DNA from: Alphaproteobacteria bacterium
GTDB taxonomy: Bacteria; Pseudomonadota; Alphaproteobacteria; Rhodobacterales; Rhodobacteraceae
Reading direction: 5' to 3'
DNA length: 64,000 nt
NCBI GenBank assembly: GCA_030433335.1
Contig: JAUILL010000014.1
Coordinates: 27,258 to 91,257, forward strand
This document shows positions 50,120-58,856 of the stretch, one piece after another. The first letter of the stretch is position 1. Every line of letters starts with the position of its first letter. The notes under the pieces were generated by a model, which searched no databases, was not told where the DNA came from, and was given only the letters and a program-made list of their open reading frames with translations. The position numbers were made by a program, and so were the translations under genes.

Positions 50120-50651
50120 TTTCCTTTTTCAGGCGATCAATCAGCCCTGCCAGCATGTTCTGGGTCATCTCGTTCTTCAAGTGACCTTCGTCGTCAAACG
50201 CGTCATGGGCCATTGCGACGGTCAGAACCGGACCGGGGACGACGCGCGCTTGGTGCGGGACCAGACAGGTGCGGGTCATCAGCTGGCCGGACTCGCCACC
50301 CGTACGGCCCATGTTTGCCGACATCACCAGCACAGGCTTGTCCACCAGCGGGTTCTCTTTGTTGCGGCTGATCCAGTCGAGTGCATTCTTCAGCGCGCCT
50401 GTGATGCCCTTGTTGTATTCGGGCGAGGAAATGATCACCGCGTCCGACTGAGCGATCTGGTTGACCAAGGTCGCGACGCCAGCAGGCAGGCCGTTCGCCT
50501 CTTCGTCGTCACCGTCATAAAGGGGGAGTTTCAGATCGCCTTCGATAAAGGTCGCATCGCCAAAAACGCGTTTGGCTTCGGCCAGCAGCATACGGTTGTA
50601 AGAGCCCTTGCGCAGCGAGCCGGAGAGCAAAAGAATTGTGGAATCAGACAT
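50106..50651 (-). CDS. NADPH-dependent FMN reductase family protein
   Basis: A 181-residue flavodoxin-fold reductase. The FMN phosphate loop LLSGSLRKGSYNRML is near residues 8-22 and the second FMN-binding segment ISSPEYNKGITGALKNALDW near 75-94. Such proteins reduce FMN, quinones or azo dyes with NAD(P)H. ATG 50651 with GGAAG upstream. First gene of a two-gene minus-strand unit with the dehydratase, which starts inside its 3' end. Confidence 0.9.
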   Translation of the reverse strand: MSDSTILLLSGSLRKGSYNRMLLAEAKRVFGDATFIEGDLKLPLYDGDDEEANGLPAGVATLVNQIAQSDAVIISSPEYNKGITGALKNALDWISRNKENPLVDKPVLVMSANMGRTGGESGQLMTRTCLVPHQARVVPGPVLTVAMAHDAFDDEGHLKNEMTQNMLAGLIDRLKKEIALG

Positions 50652-50765
50652 TGGAAGCCTCTGAATTAAAATACGTTTCTCCCTAGAGATAGCCCTCTGT
50701 CAGCGCACTACCAGTGCGAATTTCGCAGAGGTTTGGCGCATTGGTGCACAGGTGGCCCCAGTCGC

Positions 50766-50794
50766 AAAAACGCCCGACCAAAGGCCGGGCGTTT
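50766..50794 (-). terminator. Rho-independent terminator of the OmpA lipoprotein gene
   Basis: Read on the minus strand, AAACGCCCG and CGGGCGTTT (50786-50794 and 50768-50776) form a nine-pair stem followed by a T run. It lies 29 bases beyond the stop at 50823. The rest of 50652-50822 shows nothing further. Confidence 0.85.
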
Positions 50795-50822
50795 CGCGTG
50801 ATCAATGAGCCGAAGTGTCGGA

Positions 50823-51503
50823 TCAGTTGTTCGGGATAATGATGATCTCGACGCGGCGGTTCGCTGCGCGGCCCTCGGGGGTGAGGTTGGTCGCGATCGG
50901 TGCGTCCTCGCCACGGCCGATGGTCGAAACGCGGCTGTAGGACACGCCATTCTGGAACAGGACGTCTGCGACGGCCGAGGCGCGGCGCTGCGAGAGGTCT
51001 TGGTTGTAGCCCGCGTCACCCACGTTGTCGGTGTGGCCGATGACCTGCACGCGCGAGTTGGGGTAGCTGTTCAGGTTGTTTGCCAGAGCGGCCAGATCGC
51101 CACGCAGTGCGCCGCTGACGGCGGTGCTGTCGGTTGCGAACAGGATGCTTTGGGGCATAGTTACAACCAGACGGTCGCCGGTGTTGGTGACGTCGATTGC
51201 GCTGTTGCTCATGCTGTTGCGGAGTTCAGCGGCTTGCTTGTCCAGCTGGTTGCCGATGATCGCGCCTGCGCCTGCACCAAGGGCAGCGCCGATGGCCGCA
51301 CCGCGCAGTTTGTCCGAACGGTCGTCGCCGCCGGTGATCGCACCTGCCAGACCACCGATCGCCGCACCCGCCAGAGCGCCTTGCTTGGCGCGGGCGTTGG
51401 GGTCTTGGTAGCCGCCGCCGCTGTTCAGGTAGGCCGGGTCGGTACATGCCGACAGGCCCATCAGAGCGGTCATTGCGGTTGCGATAATCATGCGGTTCTT
51501 CAT
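50823..51503 (-). CDS. OmpA family lipoprotein with glycine-zipper region (YiaD-like)
   Basis: A 226-residue outer-membrane lipoprotein. The lipobox is LSAC at residues 17-20. A glycine-zipper 2TM segment covers ~42-84 (GALAGAAIGGLAGAITGG; GAAIGAALGAGAGAIIGN). The OmpA peptidoglycan-binding domain covers ~115-224, with IGHTDNVGDAGYNQDLSQRRA and ANRRVEIII. It should tether the outer membrane to the wall. Stand-alone gene with its own terminator at 50766. Confidence 0.93.
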   Translation of the reverse strand: MKNRMIIATAMTALMGLSACTDPAYLNSGGGYQDPNARAKQGALAGAAIGGLAGAITGGDDRSDKLRGAAIGAALGAGAGAIIGNQLDKQAAELRNSMSNSAIDVTNTGDRLVVTMPQSILFATDSTAVSGALRGDLAALANNLNSYPNSRVQVIGHTDNVGDAGYNQDLSQRRASAVADVLFQNGVSYSRVSTIGRGEDAPIATNLTPEGRAANRRVEIIIIPNN

Positions 51504-51610
51504 GGCAGTGCCTCTTCCTTCATGGGCGGTATGCCCTTTCGATATGTCTATATCCTAATGCCGGAGATGCAGGAAAGTTTCATGAAGGTGTTTCGGCAAG
51601 CCTTTGCCCG

Positions 51611-52450
51611 TCACTTTTCCGCTAGATTTACGTCAGCGCGGGCGGACTCGTAAGCCAGCATGGCGCGTTTGACGGGCAAGCCCCAGTGGTAGCCTCCTAG
51701 CTCGCCGCTCTTGCGCAGGGCGCGGTGGCACGGGATCAAGTAGCTGACGGGGTTTCGGCCCACGGCTGTGCCCACCGCGCGGACCGCTTTGGGCGACCCC
51801 ACGCGGGTCGCGATTTCCGAGTAGGTGGTCACGTGGCCCTCGGGGATATTCAGCAAGGCTTCCCATACCTTGATCTGGAAGGGGGCCCCGATCATATGCA
51901 GGCGCGTTTCCCCGCGGCCCGCAATGGCGGCATCGAAGAGGGGGGCGATCCGGACGCCGCTTTGTGAAAACTGCGCTTTCGGCCAACGCTTGGCCAGATC
52001 GTCAAAGGCCACGTCGCGCCCCATCTCGGATCCGAAAGCCAGCCCGCAAATGCCACGCTCCGTCCCCATCACCAGAGCAGGGCCAAACGGGCTGTCGAAC
52101 CAATCCCACTCGATTACCAAGCCTTCGCCGCCACGGGCGAAATCACCGGGGCTCATGGCCTCCCACCGGACGAACAGGTCGTGCAGTCGGCTGGAGCCGG
52201 ACAAGCCGACCTCGTCCGCCACGGCTAGGGTCGTCATCCGCTCTGCCAACATCTTCTTGGCTTGTCCCAGCTGCAGGTATTGCTGGTAGCGCTTGGGCGA
52301 AATCCCGACCCACGCGGAAAAGAGCCGCTGGAAATGCGCGGGGCTCATGTCCATTTGCTCGGCCAACCCCTCTAAGGTCAGGGGCGCTTCGGCGCTGTCG
52401 ATCAGATCAATCGCCCTGCGCATGGCGCCGTAATGATAAGAGCTGTCCAC
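51611..52450 (-). CDS. Ada-like methylated-DNA--protein-cysteine S-methyltransferase with AraC HTH
   Basis: A 279-residue fusion: an AraC-type helix-turn-helix domain at ~5-100 (LTLEGLAEQMDMSPAHFQRL; GLSGSSRLHDLF), then an O6-alkylguanine alkyltransferase domain at ~110-279 with the acceptor Cys in VSYLIPCHRALRKSGELGG. The N-terminal methylphosphotriester zinc domain of E. coli Ada is missing, as is common in this group. GTG 52450 is chosen because AGGAGG (complement of 52459-52464) lies eight bases upstream, and the product then begins MDSSYHYGAMRRAIDLID like its relatives; ATG codons further upstream have no such site. It repairs O6-methylguanine and may autoregulate. Confidence 0.9.
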   Translation of the reverse strand: MDSSYHYGAMRRAIDLIDSAEAPLTLEGLAEQMDMSPAHFQRLFSAWVGISPKRYQQYLQLGQAKKMLAERMTTLAVADEVGLSGSSRLHDLFVRWEAMSPGDFARGGEGLVIEWDWFDSPFGPALVMGTERGICGLAFGSEMGRDVAFDDLAKRWPKAQFSQSGVRIAPLFDAAIAGRGETRLHMIGAPFQIKVWEALLNIPEGHVTTYSEIATRVGSPKAVRAVGTAVGRNPVSYLIPCHRALRKSGELGGYHWGLPVKRAMLAYESARADVNLAEK

Positions 52451-52551
52451 CAAAGTTGCCTCCTGTCGATCTGACGCCATCTGTGCCATGAATGTGCACC
52501 AGCGGGCGACCCGAATGTTGCGCAATTGAAATTCTCGGGGCATGAGGAAGC

Positions 52552-53196
52552 ATGGCCAAACAACTCGATTACATGACCATGCGCGAGATATTCTCGCGCT
52601 TTCAGGCAGCCGAAGCCGAGCCCAAGGGTGAGCTGAACCACGTCAACGCTTACACGTTGGTCGTGGCCGTTGCGCTGTCTGCGCAGGCCACGGACGCCGG
52701 TGTGAACAAGGCGACGGCCAAGCTGTTCGAAGTCGCGGACACCCCGCAAAAGATGCTGGATTTGGGCGAAGAGGCCCTGATCGAGCACATCAAGACCATC
52801 GGCCTGTTCCGCAACAAGGCCAAGAACGTCATCAAACTCAGCCGCATTCTGGTGGACCAGTACGGCGGCGAGGTTCCCAATTCCCGCGCGGCCCTAGAAA
52901 GCCTGCCGGGCGTGGGCCGCAAGACCGCCAACGTGGTGCTGAACATGTGGTGGCACTATCCGGCGCAGGCGGTGGACACGCATATCTTTCGCCTCGGGAA
53001 CCGCAGCGGCATCGCTCCGGGCAAGGATGTGGTCGCCGTGGAACGCGCGATCGAGGATAACGTGCCCGTCGATTTCCAGCAGCACGCCCATCACTGGATG
53101 ATCCTTCATGGCCGCTACGTCTGCGTGGCACGCAAGCCCAAATGCGGCAACTGCATCATCCGCGACCTCTGCCAATTCGAGGACAAGGTCCTCTGA
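52552..53196 (+). CDS. nth: Endonuclease III
   Basis: A 214-residue base-excision glycosylase/AP lyase for oxidised pyrimidines. The helix-hairpin-helix LPGVGRKTANVVLN carries the catalytic Lys, AVDTHIFRLGNR the catalytic Asp, and the C-terminal 4Fe-4S motif is complete as C-x6-C-x2-C-x5-C (CVARKPKCGNCIIRDLC). Length equals the family norm. The start is ATG 52552 with GAGG upstream at 52541. It precedes the sugar kinase gene by 17 bases and may share its transcript. Confidence 0.97.
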   Translation: MAKQLDYMTMREIFSRFQAAEAEPKGELNHVNAYTLVVAVALSAQATDAGVNKATAKLFEVADTPQKMLDLGEEALIEHIKTIGLFRNKAKNVIKLSRILVDQYGGEVPNSRAALESLPGVGRKTANVVLNMWWHYPAQAVDTHIFRLGNRSGIAPGKDVVAVERAIEDNVPVDFQQHAHHWMILHGRYVCVARKPKCGNCIIRDLCQFEDKVL

Positions 53197-53213
53197 TCCA
53201 AAGGAACTGACCC

Positions 53214-54203
53214 GTGAAAAAATACCAGATTGTCGGCATCGGCAACGCAATCGTCGATGTGCTGACCCAGTCCGACGACACCTTCCTCGAGATGATGGAC
53301 ATCGAAAAGGGCATCATGACCTTGGTCGAGCGCGAGCGCGCCGAATTGCTGTACGCCTCGATGAAAGAGCGCACTCAGGCCCCCGGCGGATCGGTCGCGA
53401 ACACCATCGCGGGCGCGGGCAAGCTGGGCCTGCGTGCGGCGTTTATAGGCCGCGTGCGGGATGACGCCTTGGGTCGGTTCTATGCCCAAGAGATGGAAGT
53501 CGGCGGCACCGATTTCGTGAACGCGCCGGTCGAAGGGGGCGAGCTGCCCACGTCGCGCAGCATGATCTTTGTCTCCCCCGATGGCGAGCGGTCGATGAAC
53601 ACCTATCTCGGCATCTCTGCCGAAGTGGGCCCCGAGGACGTGGATGAAGCTGTGGTTTCGGACACCGAATTCCTGTTCCTCGAAGGGTACCTGTTCGACA
53701 AGCCCAAGGGCAAAGAAGCGTTCCAACGCGCCGCCAAGCTGTGCCAAGCGGCAGGTGGCAAAGCGGGTATCGCGATCTCTGATCCTTTCTGTGTGAACCG
53801 CCACCGCGAGGATTTCCAGCGCCTGATCGGCGAGTTGGACTTTGTGATCGGCAACGAAGCCGAGATCAAAGCTCTGTATGAAGACGAGGATCTGGACACC
53901 GCTCTGGCGCGTGTCTCGGCCAAGAACCCGCTGGTGGTCTGCACCCGCTCTGGCGATGGCGTCAGCATCCTGCAAGGCGACACCCGCGTCGACGTCCCCG
54001 TCGAAAAAGTCACTCCCGTTGACGCAACCGGCGCTGGCGACCAATTCGCGGCAGGCTTCCTATTTGGCCTCGCCACAGGCGCAACCCTCGCTACCTCTGG
54101 CCGCATGGGCTGCATCGCCGCCCGCGAAGTCATCGGCCACATGGGCCCGCGCCCCAAAGCCGACCTCCGCGCCTTGTTCCGCCGTGAAGGTGTGCTGAGC
54201 TAA
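53214..54203 (+). CDS. Adenosine kinase-like PfkB sugar kinase
   Basis: A 329-residue ribokinase-fold kinase. KYQIVGIGNAIVDVL opens the chain; the GG-type motif reads TQAPGGSVANTIAGAGKLG near 56-74, and the catalytic-base and anion-hole motif is PVDATGAGDQFAAGFLFG near 265-282. This subgroup of alphaproteobacterial proteins is annotated as adenosine kinase, making AMP from adenosine; another nucleoside or sugar is possible. The start is GTG 53214 with AAGGAA upstream. It lies 17 bases after nth. A hairpin repeat follows its stop. Confidence 0.9.
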   Translation: MKKYQIVGIGNAIVDVLTQSDDTFLEMMDIEKGIMTLVERERAELLYASMKERTQAPGGSVANTIAGAGKLGLRAAFIGRVRDDALGRFYAQEMEVGGTDFVNAPVEGGELPTSRSMIFVSPDGERSMNTYLGISAEVGPEDVDEAVVSDTEFLFLEGYLFDKPKGKEAFQRAAKLCQAAGGKAGIAISDPFCVNRHREDFQRLIGELDFVIGNEAEIKALYEDEDLDTALARVSAKNPLVVCTRSGDGVSILQGDTRVDVPVEKVTPVDATGAGDQFAAGFLFGLATGATLATSGRMGCIAAREVIGHMGPRPKADLRALFRREGVLS

Positions 54204-54263
54204 CTCTTTCTTGGGGTAAATACCCCGCCGGAGGCTTTGGAACATCGACGCCAAAGCCTCCGG
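54204..54263 (-). repeat. Hairpin plus conserved tail element after the kinase gene (copy B)
   Basis: A perfect 13-bp inverted repeat, CCGGAGGCTTTGG (54228-54240) with CCAAAGCCTCCGG (54251-54263), has a 10-base loop. On the minus strand it is followed by GTATTT-N5-AAGA (54223 down to 54209), the same tail as the element before glcE. The hairpin may also end transcription between the two convergent genes. Confidence 0.6.
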
Positions 54264-54275
54264 TTGGGAAAAGGC

Positions 54276-55319
54276 TCAGCTCGCCTTCAGCACAGCCAGG
54301 AATTTGTCCAGTTCGTCATAAGGCACTGACCAATCGCAGACAAAGCGCGTCAGTAGCATCTCGTCTGCGGCGCCATGGTCGCGGTTGCCCCAGTTATTGA
54401 ATGCCACGCCAGCCTCGGCAAGCCCTTGCAGGACACTGCGGGGAAGCTTGGGGAATAGCATGTTTGCGCGGGGGGCGTAGGGCCACTGGATGCGGGCGTC
54501 CATGCACATGGCCTCGGCCAGATACTGGCCACGGGCATTCGCCGCCGCGCCAAGTTGGCGCCAGAGGTCGTTGCGCACAAACCCCAGCATTTGCGCCGCC
54601 AGAAAACGGTTTTTCGAGAACAGATGGCCCGCCCGCTTGCGCCGCGCAGCAAAGCCTCGGGCGCGGTCGGGGTTGAAGAAGATGACCGCTTCGACGCCCA
54701 TGCAGCCTGCTTTGGTTCCGCCAAACGTCACGACATCCACGCCCGATTGCCAAGTCATCTCAGCGGCTGAGACTTCCAATGCCGCACAGGCGTTCGCGAA
54801 GCGGGCGCCGTCCAGATGCAGGGGTAGACCCGCCGCGTGGGTGATGGTGGCCAGCGATTGGATGCGGTCCAGCTCGTAGAGTTGGCCACGCTCGGTGACA
54901 GAGGTGATGCTGACCGCGCCCGGTTGGGCCGCGTGCACGCCGCCCTCGTTCAGGTCTGTGATCAGGGCGCCCAAAGTGTCGGGGTCCATCAGGTCGCCTT
55001 CGCCCACCAGATAGGTCTTGCCCACGCCGTAGAATTCTGGCGCGCCGCATTCGTCCTCGTGGATGTGGGCGGCGGCGGTACAGAGCACAGACTCGTAGGG
55101 TTGGCACAGGGTCGACAGGGCCAGCGCGTTGCCAGAGGTGCCGGTGGGGACAAAGAAAACCTCGGCCTGCGGGGCTTCGAACAGCTCTCGGATCGCGGTG
55201 ATCGCGCGGGCGGTGTAGGGGTCGTTGCCGTAGGGAAGCGCGTAGCCCTGATTGGCCTCTGTCAGCGCCTCCATGATTTGGGGATGGATGGGGCCGGTGT
55301 TGTCAGAGGCTAGGTACAT
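54276..55319 (-). CDS. ltaE: Low-specificity L-threonine aldolase family protein
   Basis: A 347-residue PLP enzyme (beta-eliminating lyase fold) splitting L-threonine into glycine and acetaldehyde. ASDNTGPIHPQIMEAL is near the N-terminus, HIHEDECGAPEF near residue 87-98, LPLHLDGARFANACAAL near 165-181, and the PLP Lys lies in VTFGGTKAGCMGVEA near 196-210. The ATG 55319 shares bases with the stop of the YcgN gene, so this is a coupled minus-strand unit. Beta-hydroxyaspartate-type specificity cannot be excluded. Confidence 0.9.
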   Translation of the reverse strand: MYLASDNTGPIHPQIMEALTEANQGYALPYGNDPYTARAITAIRELFEAPQAEVFFVPTGTSGNALALSTLCQPYESVLCTAAAHIHEDECGAPEFYGVGKTYLVGEGDLMDPDTLGALITDLNEGGVHAAQPGAVSITSVTERGQLYELDRIQSLATITHAAGLPLHLDGARFANACAALEVSAAEMTWQSGVDVVTFGGTKAGCMGVEAVIFFNPDRARGFAARRKRAGHLFSKNRFLAAQMLGFVRNDLWRQLGAAANARGQYLAEAMCMDARIQWPYAPRANMLFPKLPRSVLQGLAEAGVAFNNWGNRDHGAADEMLLTRFVCDWSVPYDELDKFLAVLKAS

Positions 55320-55789
55320 CAGGTGGGTTCCTCGATAATATAGTCTTCCCAGTCCTCTTCATCGATCTCGAATTCCGGGACTGTCCAGCCCTGCACGGAC
55401 ACACCTGCGTCGTGAACCGATTGCGGTGTTCCGGTCAGCAGGGGGTGCCATGCGGGCAGGGATTTCTTTTGCCAGAGCAGGCGGTACGCGCAGGTCTCGG
55501 GCATCCAGTAGGCGTGCTGGTCCAGCGTGTCCGGTTTCAGCACGATGCATTCGGGCACGAACTGGTGGCGGATCGGATACTGACTGCAGCGGCAGGTCTG
55601 ATCGTCCAGAAGGCGGCAGGCAACCTTGGTCAGGGCTACTTCGCCGGTGTCCGGATCTTCGAGCTTGTTCAGGCAGCACTTGCCGCAGCCATCACACAGG
55701 GCTTCCCATTCGGTGTCGGTCAGCTTGTCCAGTGCAAAGCGTTCCCAGAAGCGGGAGCGGATTTTCTTGCGGTCGATCGGGTCTTTCAT
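55319..55789 (-). CDS. YcgN family cysteine-cluster protein
   Basis: A 156-residue UPF0260/YcgN protein. The cysteine set DGCGKCCLNKLED near residues 35-47, then CRLLDDQTCRCSQYPIRHQF and PEC, and later CAYRLLW, is diagnostic and probably binds metal, possibly an Fe-S cluster. Its function is not established. It overlaps ribF upstream by four bases and the aldolase downstream. Confidence 0.92.
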   Translation of the reverse strand: MKDPIDRKKIRSRFWERFALDKLTDTEWEALCDGCGKCCLNKLEDPDTGEVALTKVACRLLDDQTCRCSQYPIRHQFVPECIVLKPDTLDQHAYWMPETCAYRLLWQKKSLPAWHPLLTGTPQSVHDAGVSVQGWTVPEFEIDEEDWEDYIIEEPT

Positions 55790-56721
55790 AGGGCGGCCAG
55801 AATTTCGCGCGCCTTGGCGCTGTCCGCATCCATCTGGCTGATCAAGGCGTCCAGACCGTCGAACTTCATCTCGGGGCGCAGGTAGTCCACGAGGCCGACC
55901 GATAGGTGGGTGCCGTAGAGATCCCCTTTGAAATCAAAGATAAATGTCTCCAGGTTGGGGGTATTTTCCCCGAACATCGGACGCACACCCAGCGAGGCGA
56001 CGCCGTGGTAGTTGCCCTTGTGAGGGCCTTCTTTGACTTCGACCAGCACGGCGTAGACGCCGAGTTTGGGCAGGTGCAAACCGTCCACGGACATGTTCGC
56101 GGTGGGGTAGCCTAAGTCGCGGCCACGCTGTTCGCCGCTGATCACAGGGCCGTCGATACGGTGCCAGTGCCCCAGCATTTCGGCGGCGTGGCGGGGGTCT
56201 CCGTCGGCCAGCGCCTGACGGATTGCGGTCGAGGAAACGCGGCCCTGAGAGCCTTGGATCATGTCGGCGATTGTCACGTCGAACCCCATCTCTGCGCCCA
56301 TGCGGGCCAAGTCTGCGGCGGTGCCGCTGCGGCCCTTGCCGAATTGGAAATCGTTGCCCACGACCACGTGGCACAGGCCAAGCCCCTTGATCACATCACG
56401 GGCAAAGGCCTCTGCGGTCAGGCTGGCGAGCGGGCCGTTGAAGGGCAGTTCGTACAGAACCTCGACCCCCAGTTTTTCCAGCCGTGCGGCACGGGCCTCG
56501 GCGCTCATCAGGCGGAACGGGGCGGCATCGGGCGCAAAAAACTGGCGTGGGTGGGGTTCAAAAGTCATGACGCCCAAGGGGGCGTTCAGACGCTGTGCAC
56601 CGGCGCGGGCCAAGTCGATAACCGCTTGATGCCCCAAATGAACGCCATCGAAGTTCCCGATGGCGACGCTGGCACCTTTGTTTTCCGGTGCGATGTACTG
56701 GTGATCGCGAATGATGCGCAT
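55786..56721 (-). CDS. ribF: Bifunctional riboflavin kinase / FAD synthetase
   Basis: A 311-residue enzyme making FMN and FAD from riboflavin and ATP. The FMN adenylyltransferase domain comes first with the nucleotidyltransferase motif IGNFDGVHLGHQAVI near residues 22-36 and VVGNDFQFGKGRSGT near 120-134. The riboflavin kinase domain covers ~185-311 with GYPTANMSVDGLHLPKLGVY. Length and order are standard. It is first in the overlapping ribF-YcgN-aldolase unit on the minus strand. Confidence 0.96.
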   Translation of the reverse strand: MRIIRDHQYIAPENKGASVAIGNFDGVHLGHQAVIDLARAGAQRLNAPLGVMTFEPHPRQFFAPDAAPFRLMSAEARAARLEKLGVEVLYELPFNGPLASLTAEAFARDVIKGLGLCHVVVGNDFQFGKGRSGTAADLARMGAEMGFDVTIADMIQGSQGRVSSTAIRQALADGDPRHAAEMLGHWHRIDGPVISGEQRGRDLGYPTANMSVDGLHLPKLGVYAVLVEVKEGPHKGNYHGVASLGVRPMFGENTPNLETFIFDFKGDLYGTHLSVGLVDYLRPEMKFDGLDALISQMDADSAKAREILAAL

Positions 56722-56759
56722 AAGGGGCAGTTAGCGCCCCTGATGCGGCGACGCAAGGC

Positions 56760-57203
56760 TCAGTCGAACTTGCGGCTGGGTGCGAGCACTTTTGCCTCGC
56801 CCTTGAGCACAGGTTTGCCGTCGATTTCACAGACGCAATCCAGGGTGACGCGGCGCTTGGCGTGGTCGATGTCGGTGACGGTGACCTGCGCTTTGACCAT
56901 GTCGCCGGGGCGGACGGGGGCCAAGAATTTCAGGGTTTGGCCCAAATAGACGGTGCCGTGACCGGGCAGCTGTTCGCCAATGACAGCAGAGATCAGACCG
57001 GCGGTCAGCATCCCGTGGGCGATGCGCCCTTCGAAGATGGTGTCGTTCGCGTACTCGTCATCCAGGTGCACGGGGTTCCGGTCGGTGGACACCTCGGCAA
57101 AGAGTTCGATGTCACGGTCCGTCACCACTTTGTGCAGGTGACGGGTCATGCCCATCTCGATGTCTTCGATGCAGATGGTTCCACGGGGCATATTATCCAA
57201 CAT
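56760..57203 (-). CDS. MaoC family dehydratase
   Basis: A 147-residue single-hotdog R-type enoyl-CoA hydratase-like protein. Catalytic motif: FAEVSTDRNPVHLDDEYAND near residues 35-54 (Asp and His of the hydratase site), followed by RIAHGMLTAGLISAVIG. ATG 57203 has GGAGG upstream. PhaJ-type enzymes of this form draw beta-oxidation intermediates, often for polyhydroxyalkanoate. It lies 38 bases before ribF and is likely transcribed with it. Confidence 0.92.
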   Translation of the reverse strand: MLDNMPRGTICIEDIEMGMTRHLHKVVTDRDIELFAEVSTDRNPVHLDDEYANDTIFEGRIAHGMLTAGLISAVIGEQLPGHGTVYLGQTLKFLAPVRPGDMVKAQVTVTDIDHAKRRVTLDCVCEIDGKPVLKGEAKVLAPSRKFD

Positions 57204-57325
57204 TCGGGTCCTCCGATCTGGATGCCAAGGTTGAAGGGGTAATTTTCTGGCACCAGTAAGCTACGACTTGGCAACTTTATTACTTTGCGAGCGCAGAAAA
57301 TCAAGCCCCGTGACACTTGTTTGCC

Positions 57326-58201
57326 TTAGCGCAAGAACCCGATTGCGTAGGTTGGATTCGATTTTTCCTCGTCAAGATAAGAGGTTAGGGCCTCTGGATC
57401 GGGCTGATGCGACGTTTTGGTAATATCGCGGGCCAAACCGCCTGTGATGAACACCGAATCGATGTTTTCGCCGATGGCGCCCAGAATATCGGTGTGGATA
57501 CCGTCACCGACGGCCAGAATCGCATTGTCGTTGATCCCTGCGTCGATCTCGGCCAGTCGGCGGCGGGCCAAATCGTAGATGGGCGGATGGGGTTTGCCGA
57601 AGTACAGACTTTCACCACCCATTTCTGTATAAAGCTTTGCCACCGCGCCCGCGCACCATTCGCGGACCTCGCCGCGGTCCACGACGATGTCGGGGTTGGC
57701 ACAGAGCAGCTTGAGGCCCTTTTGCTTGGCCAACAGCAATTGTGGGCGCAGGGTGTCCAGATCTGCCATGGGGTCAAAGGGGCCGGTGCAAATGATGCCC
57801 TCTGCCTCGTCTAGGCTAACGCGTTGAATATCCACGGGATCTTTGATCAGGTGCAGGGGCTCGAAGAAGGGCTCATCAGCGGCGGTGCCGATGTGGTAGA
57901 CCTTTTCCCCGACCGCGCCGGTCAGCATTGCGGCGCGAGCGCTGTCACCGCTGGTGGCGATGGTGTCCCAGCAGTCAGCGGGCACTTCGAACTGCTCAAG
58001 AAGCTGTTTTTCAACGCCTTTTCGGGGGCGCGGGCTGTTGGTGACCAGAACGACCTTGCCGCCATTGGCGCGGAAGGCGCGCAGGGCTTCGATAGCGTCG
58101 GGCAGGCCTTTGACCCCGTCATGCACGCAGCCCCACAGGTCACAGAACAGGGCGTCATAGTTTGCAGAGATCTCGGACAAGCTCTCGATGATACGGGTCA
58201 T
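57326..58201 (-). CDS. TIGR01459 family HAD-type hydrolase (NagD-like)
   Basis: A 291-residue HAD phosphatase. Motif I is DALFCDLWGCVHDG, an altered DxDxT form with CDLWG, near residues 15-28; motif II is VVLVTNSPRPRKGVE near 50-64; GKPHPPIYDLARRRL and ILAVGDGIHTDILGAIG near 225-241 supply motifs III-IV. TIGR01459 is an alphaproteobacterial group whose substrate is unknown. Upstream lie two palindromes (58235-58261). It is separated by 122 bases from the MaoC gene. Confidence 0.92.
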   Translation of the reverse strand: MTRIIESLSEISANYDALFCDLWGCVHDGVKGLPDAIEALRAFRANGGKVVLVTNSPRPRKGVEKQLLEQFEVPADCWDTIATSGDSARAAMLTGAVGEKVYHIGTAADEPFFEPLHLIKDPVDIQRVSLDEAEGIICTGPFDPMADLDTLRPQLLLAKQKGLKLLCANPDIVVDRGEVREWCAGAVAKLYTEMGGESLYFGKPHPPIYDLARRRLAEIDAGINDNAILAVGDGIHTDILGAIGENIDSVFITGGLARDITKTSHQPDPEALTSYLDEEKSNPTYAIGFLR

Positions 58202-58234
58202 AGGGCACCTTTTTCAGGGTCTGGTTTACGTCTG

Positions 58235-58261
58235 GTTTGCGTATGGCAAACGTCATGACGT
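58235..58261. promoter_or_regulatory. Paired palindromes upstream of the HAD hydrolase gene
   Basis: GTTTGC (58235-58240) and GCAAAC (58246-58251) flank a GTATG spacer, and ACGTCATGACGT (58250-58261) is a perfect 12-base palindrome. Both are in the 97-base interval before the HAD gene, where an operator might sit. Confidence 0.4.
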
Positions 58262-58298
58262 GGGTAATCCGTTCCCAACTAAGGTCAAAGTGCTTTCT

Positions 58299-58787
58299 TT
58301 ATGTGACAGATTTGTCCGCGAGCGGCATCCGGTTCAGCATTGCGCGCACAATGAAGCGGTGGGCGATCGCGACGGGCAGCATATACGCACGGCCAAACAA
58401 GTTGTGGGTGACAACCGAACTGATGATCCACAGGCGGCGGTCATGGACGGCCACGCAGGTCAGCACATCCAGATGGCGGTCGCGCTCGGTCAGGAGCAGG
58501 CGGTCGGGGCGGGCGTCCTCGACCAGAAAGAAGTCCAGATGATCGCCGGTCTGCACCGTGTCCACCCGCTGGCCGGTAAAGCCGCCGATCTGTTTGACGC
58601 CGAAGAGGCCGGAAATTGTGTCGCGGATTGTAAAGGCGAGGCCCATGAGCGGTAGGGGACGCTCCATCGTCGCGTTCCACGCCTGAAGGGCGGTCATGTC
58701 ACAGGGCAGGGCTCGGGATTGGGCGTCGAAGTAATTCAGTTGGTGGCGCGGGGCGAGCATTTCGGCATTCGGGGGCAAGTCGGCCAT
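58299..58787 (-). CDS. DUF2867-like hypothetical protein
   Basis: A 162-residue protein without a signal peptide. Seen: LNYFDAQSRALPCDMTALQA near residues 18-37, then GLAFTIRDTISGLFGVKQIG, and LLTERDRHLDVLTCVAVHD. The layout, with an RD-x-I-x-x-x-FG core, agrees with DUF2867, but I hold the family name only moderately likely. ATG 58787 is chosen over a longer frame to 58853, since AAGGA sits upstream and the extra residues look random. No partner is evident. Confidence 0.7.
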   Translation of the reverse strand: MADLPPNAEMLAPRHQLNYFDAQSRALPCDMTALQAWNATMERPLPLMGLAFTIRDTISGLFGVKQIGGFTGQRVDTVQTGDHLDFFLVEDARPDRLLLTERDRHLDVLTCVAVHDRRLWIISSVVTHNLFGRAYMLPVAIAHRFIVRAMLNRMPLADKSVT

Positions 58788-58856
58788 GGCAAAGTCCTTG
58801 GGGGTCAATGCCTGCGACCGTAGGGGGACTGCTCGGGTGGGGCGATGCGACAAACC

